From assembly GCF_003713065.1 (NCBI RefSeq), contig NZ_CP033433.1, positions 1,523,001 to 1,587,000 on the forward strand: a stretch of DNA of 64,000 nt, written 5' to 3'. Shown piece by piece: positions 1 through 8,857 of the stretch (positions within the stretch are counted from its first letter, which is position 1; each line of letters starts with the position of its first letter). This DNA is from Cohnella candidum. GTDB taxonomy: Bacteria; Bacillota; Bacilli; Paenibacillales; Paenibacillaceae. A program made the position numbers and the translations under genes. Under the pieces are notes generated by a model that saw only the letters and a list, made by a program, of their open reading frames with translations, made no database searches and was not told the DNA's origin.

Positions 1-54
1 GGGCTGACACGGAACACGAACACGGCAGACGAACGGGCAGAGGAGAGAAACCGC

Positions 55-1173
55 ATGAAAATTACCGAAGTGGAAGCCATTTACCTGAAAATTCCCGACC
101 TGGACGCGACCAAATGCGACGGCACCCAAGATACGCTGCTGATCCGGATCCATACCGATGAAGGCATCACCGGCGTCGGAGAAGTGGATTCCGTGCCGCT
201 CGTCGCGAAGGCGGCGATCGACGCGCCTCCTTCTCATTCGATCGCGACGGGACTGCGCAGCCTGCTGATCGGCGAAAATCCGCTGGAGGTCGAGCGGCTC
301 TGGGAGAAGATGTACAAGGGCACGATCTATTTCGGCCGTACCGGCCCCGCCGTGCACGCGATCAGCGGCATCGACATGGCGCTGTGGGACATCATCGGCA
401 AACGCGCGGGCGTTCCGGTGTCCGAAGCGGTGGGCGGAACGTATCACAAGAAGCTGAAAGCCTACGCCAGCTCGCTCATGCCGGACACGATCGAGGAAGC
501 GGCGGCTCTTGCCGAGCGCTATGCCGGCCAAGGCTATAAGGCGATGAAGTTCGGCTGGGGACCGATCGGCCGCAGCGCGCGATTCGACGAGGAGCAAATC
601 CGCGTCATCCGCGAAACGGTAGGGCCGGATATCGACGTCATGATCGACGCCGGCTTGGCTTGGGATTTGAAAGGCGCTCTTCGCATGGCGGAAGTATACG
701 AGAAATACGGCGTGTTCTGGCTGGAGGAGCCGCTGCATCCGGATAACCTTGCGGGGTACCGGGAGCTGGCCGACCGGACCAGCCTCTATATTGCGGGCGG
801 AGAACAGGAGAGCGGTTGCTTGGCGTTCCGCCGATTGCTGGACGAAGGGCATCTGGACATCATCCAGCCCGACCTCGGCCGCTGCGGCGGCATCACGGAA
901 GGCCGCCGGATCGCCCACCTGGCGCACGAGAGACATAAGAAAGTGGTGCCGCATGCGTTCAAAACCGGCGTCCTGGTGGCGGCCAGCACGCATTTCGCCG
1001 CTTCGATCCCCGAAGGCTTCCTGATCGAGCATACGGTTTCCGTTTCTCCGCTGACCCGGGATCTGGTGCCGGAACCGATCGTGTTCAAGGACGGATACGT
1101 GCATGTGCCGGACCGTCCGGGCTTGGGCGTAACGGTAGATGAAGAGGTCATCGAAAAATACCGCGTGAAGTAA
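55..1173 (+). CDS. Mandelate racemase/enolase superfamily sugar-acid dehydratase
   Basis: A 372-residue protein with both parts of the enolase superfamily: an N-terminal capping domain (about 1-120) and a barrel that carries the ligands in the expected order. I see KFGW near residue 165, the metal ligands D198 (MIDAGLAWD), E in WLEEPLHP and E in GGEQES, then the general-base pair D in IIQPDLGRCGG and H in VPHAFKTG. This is the mandelate racemase subgroup pattern, whose members mostly dehydrate aldonic acids to 2-keto-3-deoxy acids. The following SDR and FAH-family genes suggest an L-fuconate- or L-rhamnonate-type acid, but the substrate is inference. ATG start with AGAGGAG upstream. The operon probably begins left of the window. 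Confidence 0.85.
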   Translation: MKITEVEAIYLKIPDLDATKCDGTQDTLLIRIHTDEGITGVGEVDSVPLVAKAAIDAPPSHSIATGLRSLLIGENPLEVERLWEKMYKGTIYFGRTGPAVHAISGIDMALWDIIGKRAGVPVSEAVGGTYHKKLKAYASSLMPDTIEEAAALAERYAGQGYKAMKFGWGPIGRSARFDEEQIRVIRETVGPDIDVMIDAGLAWDLKGALRMAEVYEKYGVFWLEEPLHPDNLAGYRELADRTSLYIAGGEQESGCLAFRRLLDEGHLDIIQPDLGRCGGITEGRRIAHLAHERHKKVVPHAFKTGVLVAASTHFAASIPEGFLIEHTVSVSPLTRDLVPEPIVFKDGYVHVPDRPGLGVTVDEEVIEKYRVK

Positions 1174-1207
1174 TCGGAAGAACGGACGGTCGGAAGGAGG
1201 CAACGCG

Positions 1208-1996
1208 ATGGAACGCGGATTACGCAGGTTCGAAGGCAAGACGGCCGTCGTGACCGGCGGCGCGACGGGAGTCGGTTTCGCCACGGCGCGACGGCTGGCG
1301 GAGGAAGGTGCGTCCGTCGTCATCGCCGGCCGGCGCTCGGACGTCGGCCGCGAAGCGGAGGAAACGCTGAAGAAGGCAGGTCTTGCGGCGGTGTTCGTGC
1401 AGGCGGACGTGGCGGACGAAGCGCAAGTGAGGTTTCTGATGGACGAGGCGGTTCGCGCCTTCGGACGCATCGACGTCTTGGTGAACAACGCGGCGGCTTT
1501 CACGCCGGGCAGGTTCATGGAGACGTCCTGGCAGGATTGGCGGAAGGTGTTCGACGTCATTCTGAACGGCGCTTATTTCTGCACGAAGGAAGCCGCCCGC
1601 CGTATGATCGAGCAAGGCGGCGGCGGGCGGATCGTTAACGTATCGTCGATCAACTCGACGCGGGCGCTCGAGGAATCCTCCCATTACAACGCCGCCAAAG
1701 GCGCGCTGGATCAACTCACCCGCAATACATCCTTGGAGTTGATCGATCATGGCATCCGCGTCAACTCCGTCGCGCTGGGCTTCATCGACACGCCCATGTC
1801 GATCGTCGACGGGGTGAAGGAGCATGAAACGGATTGGTTCCGGGACATCTATGTCGCCCGGAAGAAAATCCCGCTCCAGCGGACGGGACAACCGGAGGAA
1901 GCGGCGGGCGCGATCGCGTTTCTGGCTTCCGAAGACGCATCGTACATGTGCGGGGCGGTCGTCGCGGTCGACGGCGGTTTATCCATCACGTTCTAA
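1208..1996 (+). CDS. SDR family NAD(P)-dependent oxidoreductase
   Basis: A classical short-chain dehydrogenase of 262 residues. It has the cofactor glycine motif TGGATGVG near the N-terminus, NNAA in place of NNAG, a catalytic serine in VSSINS and the YNAAK catalytic Tyr/Lys pair. It ends in the usual C-terminal CGAVVAVDGG. It lies 34 bp after the dehydratase, with GGAGG upstream of the ATG. In the diketo-hydrolase pathway an SDR oxidises the 2-keto-3-deoxy acid at C4, so 2-keto-3-deoxy-sugar-acid 4-dehydrogenase is the best guess. Oxidation of the free sugar to its lactone is an alternative. The fold is certain, the substrate is not. Confidence 0.85.
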   Translation: MERGLRRFEGKTAVVTGGATGVGFATARRLAEEGASVVIAGRRSDVGREAEETLKKAGLAAVFVQADVADEAQVRFLMDEAVRAFGRIDVLVNNAAAFTPGRFMETSWQDWRKVFDVILNGAYFCTKEAARRMIEQGGGGRIVNVSSINSTRALEESSHYNAAKGALDQLTRNTSLELIDHGIRVNSVALGFIDTPMSIVDGVKEHETDWFRDIYVARKKIPLQRTGQPEEAAGAIAFLASEDASYMCGAVVAVDGGLSITF

Positions 1997-2011
1997 GGAG
2001 GCTGCGGCATC

Positions 2012-3052
2012 TTGAAAGCTCTCATCTACGAAGGCCCGTCCGTCATGAACGTCCGGGAGACGGAAACCCCGGTTCCGGACGAGCACGAAATCCTGATCCG
2101 CGTCGCCTATTCGGGTATTTGCGGATCGGAGCTCAGCGGCTTCCTGGGCAAAAATTCACTGCGCAAATCTCCCATGGTTTTCGGTCACGAGTTTTCCGGT
2201 ACGATTACGGCAATGGGGAGCCGCGCGGCGGCCGAGGGCCGTTGGTCCGTCGGCGACCGCGTGACGGCCAACCCGCTCGTCACTTGCGGTCGCTGCGAGA
2301 AGTGCCTGAGCGGCAGGCAGCAGCTTTGCGGCGAACGTAAGCTGCTGTCCGCGGCGTTGCCCGGCAGCAACGCGGAGTACGTGAAAATCCCCGCATCCTT
2401 CGTGTTCCGCGTGCCCGACGGGCTGTCCCTCCGGGAAGCCGCGCTGACGGAGCCCGTCGCATGTGCCGTCCGCGCGGCCGAACTGGCGGACGCGAAGCCC
2501 ATGCATACGGCGCTCATCATCGGCATGGGACCGATTGGGCTGCTTACTCTGCAGGCGGTCACGCAATACGGCGTACGGAAAATCATCGCCGTTGACATGA
2601 ACCGCGACCGGCTCGCGCTGGCTGAGCGCCTCGGCGCTTCAGACGTGATCTGCCCGGCGGATACGGATCCGCTCGAAGCGGTGCGCGGGTTGACCGGCGG
2701 CCGCGGCGTCGACGTCGCCATCGACGCGGTAGGCGCAGCGGTGACGCGCAAGCAGTGCGTGCAAGCGTGCACCCCCGGCGGGCGCGTCGTGCTGACCGGC
2801 CTGCATGAAGAGGAGTCGACGCTGCCGGTCAATCTGATCATTCGGAGCGAAGTCCAGCTGACCGGCTCGTTCGCGTACTCGGAGCTCAATTTCCGGACCG
2901 CGCTCCGCTGGTTGGCCGAGAAGCGCATCGGATTGCCGGAAGGCATCGTGGAAGCGCCGCTCGAGGAAGGCGCGGCGTGGTTCGACAGACTGATCCGGCA
3001 GCCCGGGAACGTATCGAAGGTGCTGCTGACGCCAGGGGAGATCGAAGCATGA
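2012..3052 (+). CDS. Zinc-dependent medium-chain alcohol/polyol dehydrogenase
   Basis: A 346-residue medium-chain dehydrogenase. It carries catalytic zinc ligands (CGSE, then GHEFSG), four structural-zinc cysteines in the CGRCEKCLSGRQQLC segment, and a Rossmann motif GMGPIG. It resembles the galactitol-1-phosphate/sorbitol/threonine dehydrogenase branch. TTG is chosen as the start because GGAGG sits about 10 bp upstream. The gene starts 15 bp after the SDR. Within this operon it could oxidise a sugar, polyol or keto-acid intermediate. The stop overlaps the start of the following cupin gene, so the two are translationally coupled. Confidence 0.85.
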   Translation: MKALIYEGPSVMNVRETETPVPDEHEILIRVAYSGICGSELSGFLGKNSLRKSPMVFGHEFSGTITAMGSRAAAEGRWSVGDRVTANPLVTCGRCEKCLSGRQQLCGERKLLSAALPGSNAEYVKIPASFVFRVPDGLSLREAALTEPVACAVRAAELADAKPMHTALIIGMGPIGLLTLQAVTQYGVRKIIAVDMNRDRLALAERLGASDVICPADTDPLEAVRGLTGGRGVDVAIDAVGAAVTRKQCVQACTPGGRVVLTGLHEEESTLPVNLIIRSEVQLTGSFAYSELNFRTALRWLAEKRIGLPEGIVEAPLEEGAAWFDRLIRQPGNVSKVLLTPGEIEA

Positions 3053-3378
3053 AGGCATATGGAGAATGGCAGCAAGCGGGCGAAGGGATTCGCCGCCGGA
3101 TTCATGCGCCTGGTAAGGGCATCATGAGCATGACCATTGATTTCCGCACAGGCGCCATAGGAGCTGCGCATTCGCATCCGCACGAGCAGATCACGCACGT
3201 CATCGACGGGCGGCTGAGGCTCACCGTGGAAGGCGAAGCGTTCGAAATCGGCGCCGGCGAGCAATTGTACGTACCGGGCGGAGCGGTTCACTCGGTCGAA
3301 GCTTTGGCCGATACCCTCGTGCTTGAAATTTTCACGCCGCTTCGGGAAGACTTGCTGGCAACGGTGCGGGAACGCTGA
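3049..3378 (+). CDS. Small cupin domain protein
   Basis: A single-domain cupin of 109 residues. The metal-binding motif is visible: HSHPHEQ followed by the glycine-rich turn VIDGRLRL, then the second-motif histidine in GGAVHSVEAL. The ATG overlaps the stop of the preceding dehydrogenase (ATGA), which fixes the start and implies coupling. Stand-alone cupins in sugar catabolic operons act as isomerases, lactone-handling enzymes or binding proteins. Nothing here separates these possibilities. Confidence 0.75.
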   Translation: MKAYGEWQQAGEGIRRRIHAPGKGIMSMTIDFRTGAIGAAHSHPHEQITHVIDGRLRLTVEGEAFEIGAGEQLYVPGGAVHSVEALADTLVLEIFTPLREDLLATVRER

Positions 3379-3395
3379 GCGGAGGAGGAGAGCGA

Positions 3396-4409
3396 ATGTC
3401 TGCGAGGGTCGATACGGATTGGACCTACCGGGGCATCCGGACGGTAATGCTGGAGAACGAATGGCTGAAGGTCGTCCTCATGCCGGAACTCGGCGCGAAA
3501 ATATGGCAGATCACTTATAAGCCTCGCGGACGGGAACTGCTCTGGAACCATCCGCGGATCAAGCCGAGACCTCTGCCCTTCCATTCGGTGTATGACGATC
3601 AGTTTTTCGGCGGCTGGGACGAGTTGTTTCCGAATGACATGCCTGAGACAATAGGAGAAGAAGCTTACCCGGACCACGGGGAAATCTGGACGCTGCCTTG
3701 GGAATTCGCGGTCGAGAAATCCGGCCCGGGCGAGGCGGTCGTCCGTCTGTGGACGGAAACGCCGATCAGCCATTGCCGGGTGGAGAAAACGGTCGCGCTC
3801 CGGGCGGGGGAAGCGAAGCTTCGCTTCCGCCACCGCATCGAGAATAACGGCGGAAAAGACATGCCTTTTTTATGGAAGCTCCATGCCGCGATGGAGGTCG
3901 ACGGGCAAACGCGAATCGACCTGCCGGACGCGAAGGTGTACGTCGAGGAATTCGGAGCGCCGCGTATCGGGAAAACGGGGATCTCCTATGATTGGCCCTA
4001 TGCGGCCGACGAAGAAGGAAACCTTCACGATATGAGACGGGCTCTGCCCGCTTCATCGGGCGCAGCCGAATTCCAGTATGCGATCGGGACGGCGGAAGGC
4101 TGGTGCGCGATTACCCATACGCAAGACAAGATCGGGTTCGCATTATCGTACGACAGGCAGCGCTTGCCGAATTGCTGGCTGTTCGCCTCCTACGGCGGTT
4201 GGCGGGGACTCAACACCGTTGTGCTGGAGCCCTGCACCGGATTTCCGGTCGGCGTAGGCGAAGGCGTCCGGCAGGGTACGCACCAGGTGCTGAGGCCCGG
4301 TGAACCCTTCGAATGCGAAGTGGTCGCGACGGTGTTCGAAGGTTTCGCCGGCGTTGCGAAGGTAGACCAGGACGGCAACGTTACGGGAATGACGCAGGAA
4401 GGGGATTAA
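3396..4409 (+). CDS. Aldose 1-epimerase (mutarotase)-like protein
   Basis: A 337-residue beta-sandwich protein related to galactose mutarotase. Candidate catalytic residues are the histidines in YPDHGEIW and WKLHAAM and the glutamate in VLEPCTGFPVG. These match the His/His/Glu arrangement of aldose 1-epimerases. It could interconvert sugar anomers before the dehydrogenase step, or be a divergent member with another role. The start ATG follows GGAGGAG by about 6 bp, 17 bp after the cupin gene. Family assignment rests on motif order and overall pattern. Confidence 0.7.
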   Translation: MSARVDTDWTYRGIRTVMLENEWLKVVLMPELGAKIWQITYKPRGRELLWNHPRIKPRPLPFHSVYDDQFFGGWDELFPNDMPETIGEEAYPDHGEIWTLPWEFAVEKSGPGEAVVRLWTETPISHCRVEKTVALRAGEAKLRFRHRIENNGGKDMPFLWKLHAAMEVDGQTRIDLPDAKVYVEEFGAPRIGKTGISYDWPYAADEEGNLHDMRRALPASSGAAEFQYAIGTAEGWCAITHTQDKIGFALSYDRQRLPNCWLFASYGGWRGLNTVVLEPCTGFPVGVGEGVRQGTHQVLRPGEPFECEVVATVFEGFAGVAKVDQDGNVTGMTQEGD

Positions 4410-4415
4410 TCCGAC

Positions 4416-5324
4416 ATGAAATTGCTTCATTTTATCGCGGATGGAAATACGAAGTTAGGCGTGGCGACGGCGAATGGCGTGCTAGACGTCGAAGCCGCGG
4501 CCGCGAAATTCGAAGCAGGCGCTGCAGCGCCTAAAGATGCGCAAGAAGCGATTGCCGGAGGAGAAGAGACGCTGGGACTGCTGAACCGTCTCGTCGAGCA
4601 AGCCGCGGCATCAGTCGGGGCGGAGGACGGCGTTTGGATGCGCGAGAATGAATTGACCTGGGCGCCCAGCGTCACGCGTCCAAACAAAATCATTTGCATC
4701 GGGCTCAACTATCGCCGGCACGCGGAAGAGACGAACTCTCCGATTCCCGCTTCGCCGATCGTGTTCCACAAATTCAACAATGCATTGGCCGGGCACGGGG
4801 ATGACGTTTTCCTGCCGAGAACGAGCGTCAAGGTCGACTACGAGGCGGAGCTGGCCATCGTCATCGGCCGCAAAGCCAAATACGTGGCGAAAGAGGACGC
4901 ACTGGATTATGTTTTCGGATACAGCTCCGCCAACGACTTGTCCGCCCGCGATCTTCAAATGCGTACCTCGCAATGGGCGCTGGGCAAATGCTGCGACGGC
5001 TTCGCGCCGCTCGGCCCTTACCTGGTGACGGCCGATGAAGTCGGGAATCCGAACGATTTGCGGATCCGCTGCCTGGTGAACGGGGAAGTGCGCCAGGATT
5101 CGAATACGTCCGACATGATCTTCGCCTGCGACGAGATCGTCAGCTACGTTTCCCAGCATATGACACTGGAACCCGGCGACGTCATTCTGACCGGCACGCC
5201 GGAGGGCGTCGTCATGGGTTACCCGCCGGAGCGGCAAATCTATCTGAAAGACGGCGATACGGTTACGATCGAGATCGAGAAGCTCGGCTCGCTGACCAAC
5301 ACGATGAAAAACGAGATCGCATGA
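4416..5324 (+). CDS. Fumarylacetoacetate hydrolase family protein (diketo-acid hydrolase)
   Basis: A 302-residue FAH-fold enzyme. The C-terminal domain shows the signature region CIGLNYRRHAEE, the metal-binding YEAELAIVIG and the GYSSANDLSARD motif, ending with LTGTPEGV. Family members cleave or decarboxylate acylpyruvates. Behind a sugar-acid dehydratase and an SDR, the natural role is 2,4-diketo-3-deoxy acid hydrolase, giving pyruvate plus a second carbonyl or hydroxy-acid product (lactate for L-fuconate or L-rhamnonate). Last gene of the operon, followed at once by a strong terminator. Confidence 0.85.
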   Translation: MKLLHFIADGNTKLGVATANGVLDVEAAAAKFEAGAAAPKDAQEAIAGGEETLGLLNRLVEQAAASVGAEDGVWMRENELTWAPSVTRPNKIICIGLNYRRHAEETNSPIPASPIVFHKFNNALAGHGDDVFLPRTSVKVDYEAELAIVIGRKAKYVAKEDALDYVFGYSSANDLSARDLQMRTSQWALGKCCDGFAPLGPYLVTADEVGNPNDLRIRCLVNGEVRQDSNTSDMIFACDEIVSYVSQHMTLEPGDVILTGTPEGVVMGYPPERQIYLKDGDTVTIEIEKLGSLTNTMKNEIA

Positions 5325-5326
5325 AT

Positions 5327-5368
5327 AAACGGCGTGTCCCCTGGACGATCCATGGGGCACGCCGTTTT
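5327..5368. terminator. Bidirectional rho-independent terminator
   Basis: An AAACGGCGTG stem continues into CCCC and pairs with GGGGCACGCCGTTTT, with a single bulged T. T- or A-rich flanks on both sides would serve the sugar-acid operon and the convergent lipoprotein gene, whose TAA lies inside the hairpin. Confidence 0.85.
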
Positions 5369-5804
5369 ATTCGATTTCACCGTATGAGATCGGCAGCGTA
5401 TAGCTGCGGTCGTGCATCGTAATTTCAATGCCCACGCCTTTCGCCAAGAGGTCCCGCGTCAAGGTGCCATTCGTCTTGATAAATTCATGGAAGACGGTTT
5501 CGCTGTGGGGTTCAAGCCGGAAAGGAGGCTTCCCGTTTCGATCGTCTTTTACGATTTCCACCGCATTCAAGCCCACTGCCTGGCCCACCTTCGCATTCAA
5601 CCAGACGACGGAAGCGCGGAACGAAACCGCGTCATCGGTCTTGTTCTGGGCAACGGCATAAACCTCCAGCATCTTCTCATGCGCATGCCATCGCACTAAG
5701 CTGTTTTGGTACAAGGTAACTTCCTTTTTCGAACCCGTGCAGGCCGAGCCGAACAAGACCAGGATCAAGACGATAATCGAACCTGCCGTAATTTTCAACA
5801 CCAC
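5367..5804 (-). CDS. Small secreted lipoprotein, unknown function
   Basis: A 145-residue protein with an N-terminal hydrophobic stretch (SIIVLILVLFG) and a cysteine after GSA, which looks like a slightly degenerate lipobox, so membrane anchoring is likely. The mature part is short and beta-rich in appearance. It includes VSFRASVVWLNAKVGQ and a polar C-terminus and resembles SLAP/FxLYD-like extracellular domains only vaguely. GTG start, with GGAAGGGGG upstream. It is convergent with the sugar-acid operon. I do not recognise a specific family. Confidence 0.6.
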   Translation of the reverse strand: MVLKITAGSIIVLILVLFGSACTGSKKEVTLYQNSLVRWHAHEKMLEVYAVAQNKTDDAVSFRASVVWLNAKVGQAVGLNAVEIVKDDRNGKPPFRLEPHSETVFHEFIKTNGTLTRDLLAKGVGIEITMHDRSYTLPISYGEIE

Positions 5805-5923
5805 GCGCCCCCTTCCTCACCCTATTATACAGAAGAAGATGGAAAACTGAGGAACCGCCCCGCGTGAGCCGCGGGGTATTTCGTTTATAGATATACATGG
5901 AGATCGAAGAGGAGGGAACGCTC

Positions 5924-6370
5924 GTGGAACAAACGCTCGTGGAGCAAACCATCGCTCTGTCCGACTGGTGTGAGGAATCGTTAAAGTCGACGGTATCCAT
6001 TCTCGAGCTGACTTCAGGTGCGGACGATCCGCTGGCCGTGCTGTTCCGGACCGTGCTGGAGGAGCAGAAGAAATCGCTGGAGAACTTAATTCCGGCATTG
6101 CGGCAGCCGGACGTGCAACTGTCGGATATCAAGAATGATGCTTCTATCGTTTACCGGGATCACGAGGTCGCGCACGCCAAACTCCGCGCTTGGGTCCGGA
6201 TGCTCGAATGGAATCGCGATCCCCGGCTTGAACAGTCGAAGAAAGCCGAGAAGCTGTCCTATGAGATCAAATCGGATTTGGAGAAAGCGGCGATCCAGCT
6301 TGAACTTCGGTTCGGCTTCGAGGAAGTCAAATACGTCGTTCCCGCTCTCTACAATCCGGAAATGCGATAG
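5924..6370 (+). CDS. Helical protein of unknown function, next to molybdopterin oxidoreductase
   Basis: I chose the GTG at 5924 because GAGGAGGG precedes it by about 8 bp, while the upstream in-frame ATG at 5897 lacks a ribosome binding site. This gives 148 residues. The sequence is mostly charged and helical (EEQKKSLENLIPAL, KKAEKLSYEIKSDLEK), with a conserved-looking RDHEVAHAKLR segment. No signal peptide, no membrane span. It sits 12 bp before the molybdopterin enzyme gene and is surely co-transcribed. A maturation chaperone or dedicated subunit is plausible, but I do not recognise the family. Confidence 0.6.
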   Translation: MEQTLVEQTIALSDWCEESLKSTVSILELTSGADDPLAVLFRTVLEEQKKSLENLIPALRQPDVQLSDIKNDASIVYRDHEVAHAKLRAWVRMLEWNRDPRLEQSKKAEKLSYEIKSDLEKAAIQLELRFGFEEVKYVVPALYNPEMR

Positions 6371-6382
6371 GAGGGACATCGA

Positions 6383-8728
6383 ATGGCCTGGGATAGCGAA
6401 CGCGTCGACAGCAACGTTTACGCCAAAGGGGAGCCCGACCGCTGGGTCTACAGCACCTGCAACATATGCTCGGTCGGATGCGGGTGCCATATTGCCGTAA
6501 AAGACAATCAAATCGTGGGAATCCGGGGGAACGCGGCTCACCCGATCAACCGGGGCCGGCTGGGTCCCAAAGGGGAGAATCAATGGTATGCCAATAACAG
6601 CCCCGACCGGCTTCGCACGCCGATGATTCGCGGTAAAGACGGCCGGTTGGCTCCCGCGACATGGGAGGAGGCCATGTCCCTGATTGTCTCCAAGGCGCAG
6701 GAGGCGCTTCAAACGAAAGGGCGCAACAGCGTGGCGATTTACTCGACGGGACAAGCTTTTCTCGAAGATTATTATACGATCGCGAAAATCGGGCGTGCCG
6801 GCTTGCAGACCCATCTGCTGGATGCGAATACGCGCCTCTGCACGGCGACGACGGAATACTGCCTGCTTCAATCGTTCGGCGCGGACGGGTCTCCGGCTTC
6901 CTACGACGACATCGACGCCGCCGAAACCCTCATGCTGTTCGGCCACAACATGGCCGAGACGGGGACCGTCCTGTTCGAGCGCATCATGAACCGCAAAAGG
7001 AAAACGGGCAAGCCTTACCTGATTGTCGTGGATCCTCGCAAAACGCTGACCGCAAGTGAAGCCGATCTTCATTTGCAGTTATATCCCGGGACGAACGCGG
7101 CCCTTATGAACGGGTTAATCCGCATGCTGCTAGACGGCGGATACGTGGACTGGGACTTCATCCATAACCACACGGTCGGCTTCGAACGAATGGCCGAGGA
7201 GCTTGCGCCTTGGACCGTGGAAAGCACGGCAACGGTAACCGGCATCCCGGAAGAGCAGCTTCGCCAAGCGGCGCAGCTTCTAGGCACGACGCCTAGCTTG
7301 GTGACGACAACGCTTCAAGGGGCTTTCCAGAGCGCGGATGCGACCACGACATGCGTCGCGATCAACAACATGCATTTGCTTCGTGGGCTGATCGGGAAAC
7401 CGGGCTGCGGGCCGCTCCATATGGCGGGGCAGCCGAGCTCCTCGTCGAACCGCACCGTCGGAGGCGTAGGCACCTATCCGGCGCAGCGCAACAGCAGCAA
7501 TCCGAAGCACATCGAGGAAACGGCGAAGCTGTGGAATGTCGACCCGCACAAGCTGCCGATCGGGCCGGAGAAAGGTATCGAGGAAATCATCGATCTGATG
7601 GAGCAGGACAAGGTCAGCCTGTTCTGGAATATCGGAACGAATCCGATGGTTTCCCTGCCGAACCGCCTGCGGGCGAAAGCCGCGTTCGAAAAAACGTTCG
7701 TGGTCGTGCAAGATCCGTTTCTGACGGAAACGTCTGCGGTCGCGGATGTCGTGCTTCCGGCTGCGCTGTGGGGCGAAAAGGAAGGCACGATGGAAAACGC
7801 GGACCGCATGATCAATTTGCTGCGAAAAGCCGTCGAACCGCCGGAAGGCGTGAGGTCGGATTTCGACATTCTCCTCGACTTCGCGGCGCGCATGGACTTC
7901 CGGGATAAAGACGGCCGACCGCTGATCTCTTATACGACGCCGGAGCAATGTTTTGAGGAATGGAAGGAAGTCTCGCGGGGAAGGCCTTGCGAAATGACCG
8001 GGATCACCTACGAGAAACTGGAACGGCTGAACGGCTTGCGCTGGCCGGTAACGGATCGGTCTCCGGAGGGCACTCCGCGGCTGTATGCCGATTTCCGGTT
8101 TTCCACCGATCTTCAAACCGCACAGAGCTATACGAAGGACCAGCTGACCGGCCGGAATCTGACCGAGCAGGAATACAAAGCGATCGGGGCGAACGGCAAA
8201 GCGATATTGCAGCCGACGCGTTATCTTCCCCCGGTGGAGCAGCCGACCTCGGAGTACCCGATGTGGCTTACGACCGGCCGGCTGGTCTGGCATTGGCATA
8301 CCCGCACGAAGACGGGGCGTGCTCCCCTGCTCCAAGGCATCGCGCCGAAGGCTTACGCGGAAATCCATGAAGAAGACGCATCGGCGTTAGGATTGATTCC
8401 CGGGCAGATGGTACGCGTCGTATCCCCCCGGGGAGAGATCGAGGTGCCGGTCCGGCCGGGCAGGGTCGTACAGAAAGGGCTGATATTCGTTCCGTTCCAT
8501 TATGGGAGTTGGGAAGGACGGGAAGCCGCGAACGAGATCACGGCCGATTTTACGGATCCCTTGTCGAAGCAGCCGATGTTCAAGCAGTCCAAGTGCCGGG
8601 TGGAACCGCTTTTCAACCGAATGGGAGACGGGGTAGACGAGCCGGCATACGCGACGACGATCTCGTCCGAGCTGCCGCCTATTCCTTCTTACATGCCGTA
8701 TCGGGAAAAGGCGGCAACACGGGAATAA
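6383..8728 (+). CDS. Molybdopterin oxidoreductase (assimilatory nitrate reductase/formate dehydrogenase-like)
   Basis: A 781-residue bis-MGD enzyme of the DMSO reductase superfamily. Near the N-terminus C26, C29 and C33 form the start of a [4Fe-4S] site. C35 is an extra cysteine, and the fourth canonical position reads RLGPKG with glycine at 61 instead of cysteine. The Mo-ligand cysteine is present in NTRLC (C153), as in Nas/Nap/Fdh enzymes. The C-terminal molydop-binding domain starts around 655 (PMWLTTGRLVWHWHTR). No twin-arginine signal, so cytoplasmic. No electron-transfer subunit is encoded nearby. The substrate is unclear; nitrate or formate are only analogies. Confidence 0.8.
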   Translation: MAWDSERVDSNVYAKGEPDRWVYSTCNICSVGCGCHIAVKDNQIVGIRGNAAHPINRGRLGPKGENQWYANNSPDRLRTPMIRGKDGRLAPATWEEAMSLIVSKAQEALQTKGRNSVAIYSTGQAFLEDYYTIAKIGRAGLQTHLLDANTRLCTATTEYCLLQSFGADGSPASYDDIDAAETLMLFGHNMAETGTVLFERIMNRKRKTGKPYLIVVDPRKTLTASEADLHLQLYPGTNAALMNGLIRMLLDGGYVDWDFIHNHTVGFERMAEELAPWTVESTATVTGIPEEQLRQAAQLLGTTPSLVTTTLQGAFQSADATTTCVAINNMHLLRGLIGKPGCGPLHMAGQPSSSSNRTVGGVGTYPAQRNSSNPKHIEETAKLWNVDPHKLPIGPEKGIEEIIDLMEQDKVSLFWNIGTNPMVSLPNRLRAKAAFEKTFVVVQDPFLTETSAVADVVLPAALWGEKEGTMENADRMINLLRKAVEPPEGVRSDFDILLDFAARMDFRDKDGRPLISYTTPEQCFEEWKEVSRGRPCEMTGITYEKLERLNGLRWPVTDRSPEGTPRLYADFRFSTDLQTAQSYTKDQLTGRNLTEQEYKAIGANGKAILQPTRYLPPVEQPTSEYPMWLTTGRLVWHWHTRTKTGRAPLLQGIAPKAYAEIHEEDASALGLIPGQMVRVVSPRGEIEVPVRPGRVVQKGLIFVPFHYGSWEGREAANEITADFTDPLSKQPMFKQSKCRVEPLFNRMGDGVDEPAYATTISSELPPIPSYMPYREKAATRE

Positions 8729-8745
8729 ACGACTGTGCCTTTGAG

Positions 8746-8773
8746 AAAGCCTCCGATAATCGGGGGCTTTTTT
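8746..8773 (+). terminator. Rho-independent terminator after molybdopterin enzyme
   Basis: AAGCCTCCGAT pairs with ATCGGGGGCTT (one G-T pair) and is followed by six T residues, 18 bp after the stop codon. Confidence 0.85.
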
Positions 8774-8857
8774 CCTGCGGTCAGTTGATCGTATATCCGG
8801 CATGTGCCGCGTATGATGGTGATGAAAGAGGTGAAAACGGGGAGGATGGTGCGTTTC

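Noticed and set aside
2185..3291. 368-codon open frame on the minus strand
   Set aside because: It is antisense to the zinc dehydrogenase and cupin genes, which have clear motifs and coupled starts. It has no ribosome binding site or recognisable motif and arises from GC-rich codon bias.
7280..8368. 362-codon open frame on the minus strand
   Set aside because: Antisense to the molybdopterin oxidoreductase; Arg/Pro-rich composition with no motif.
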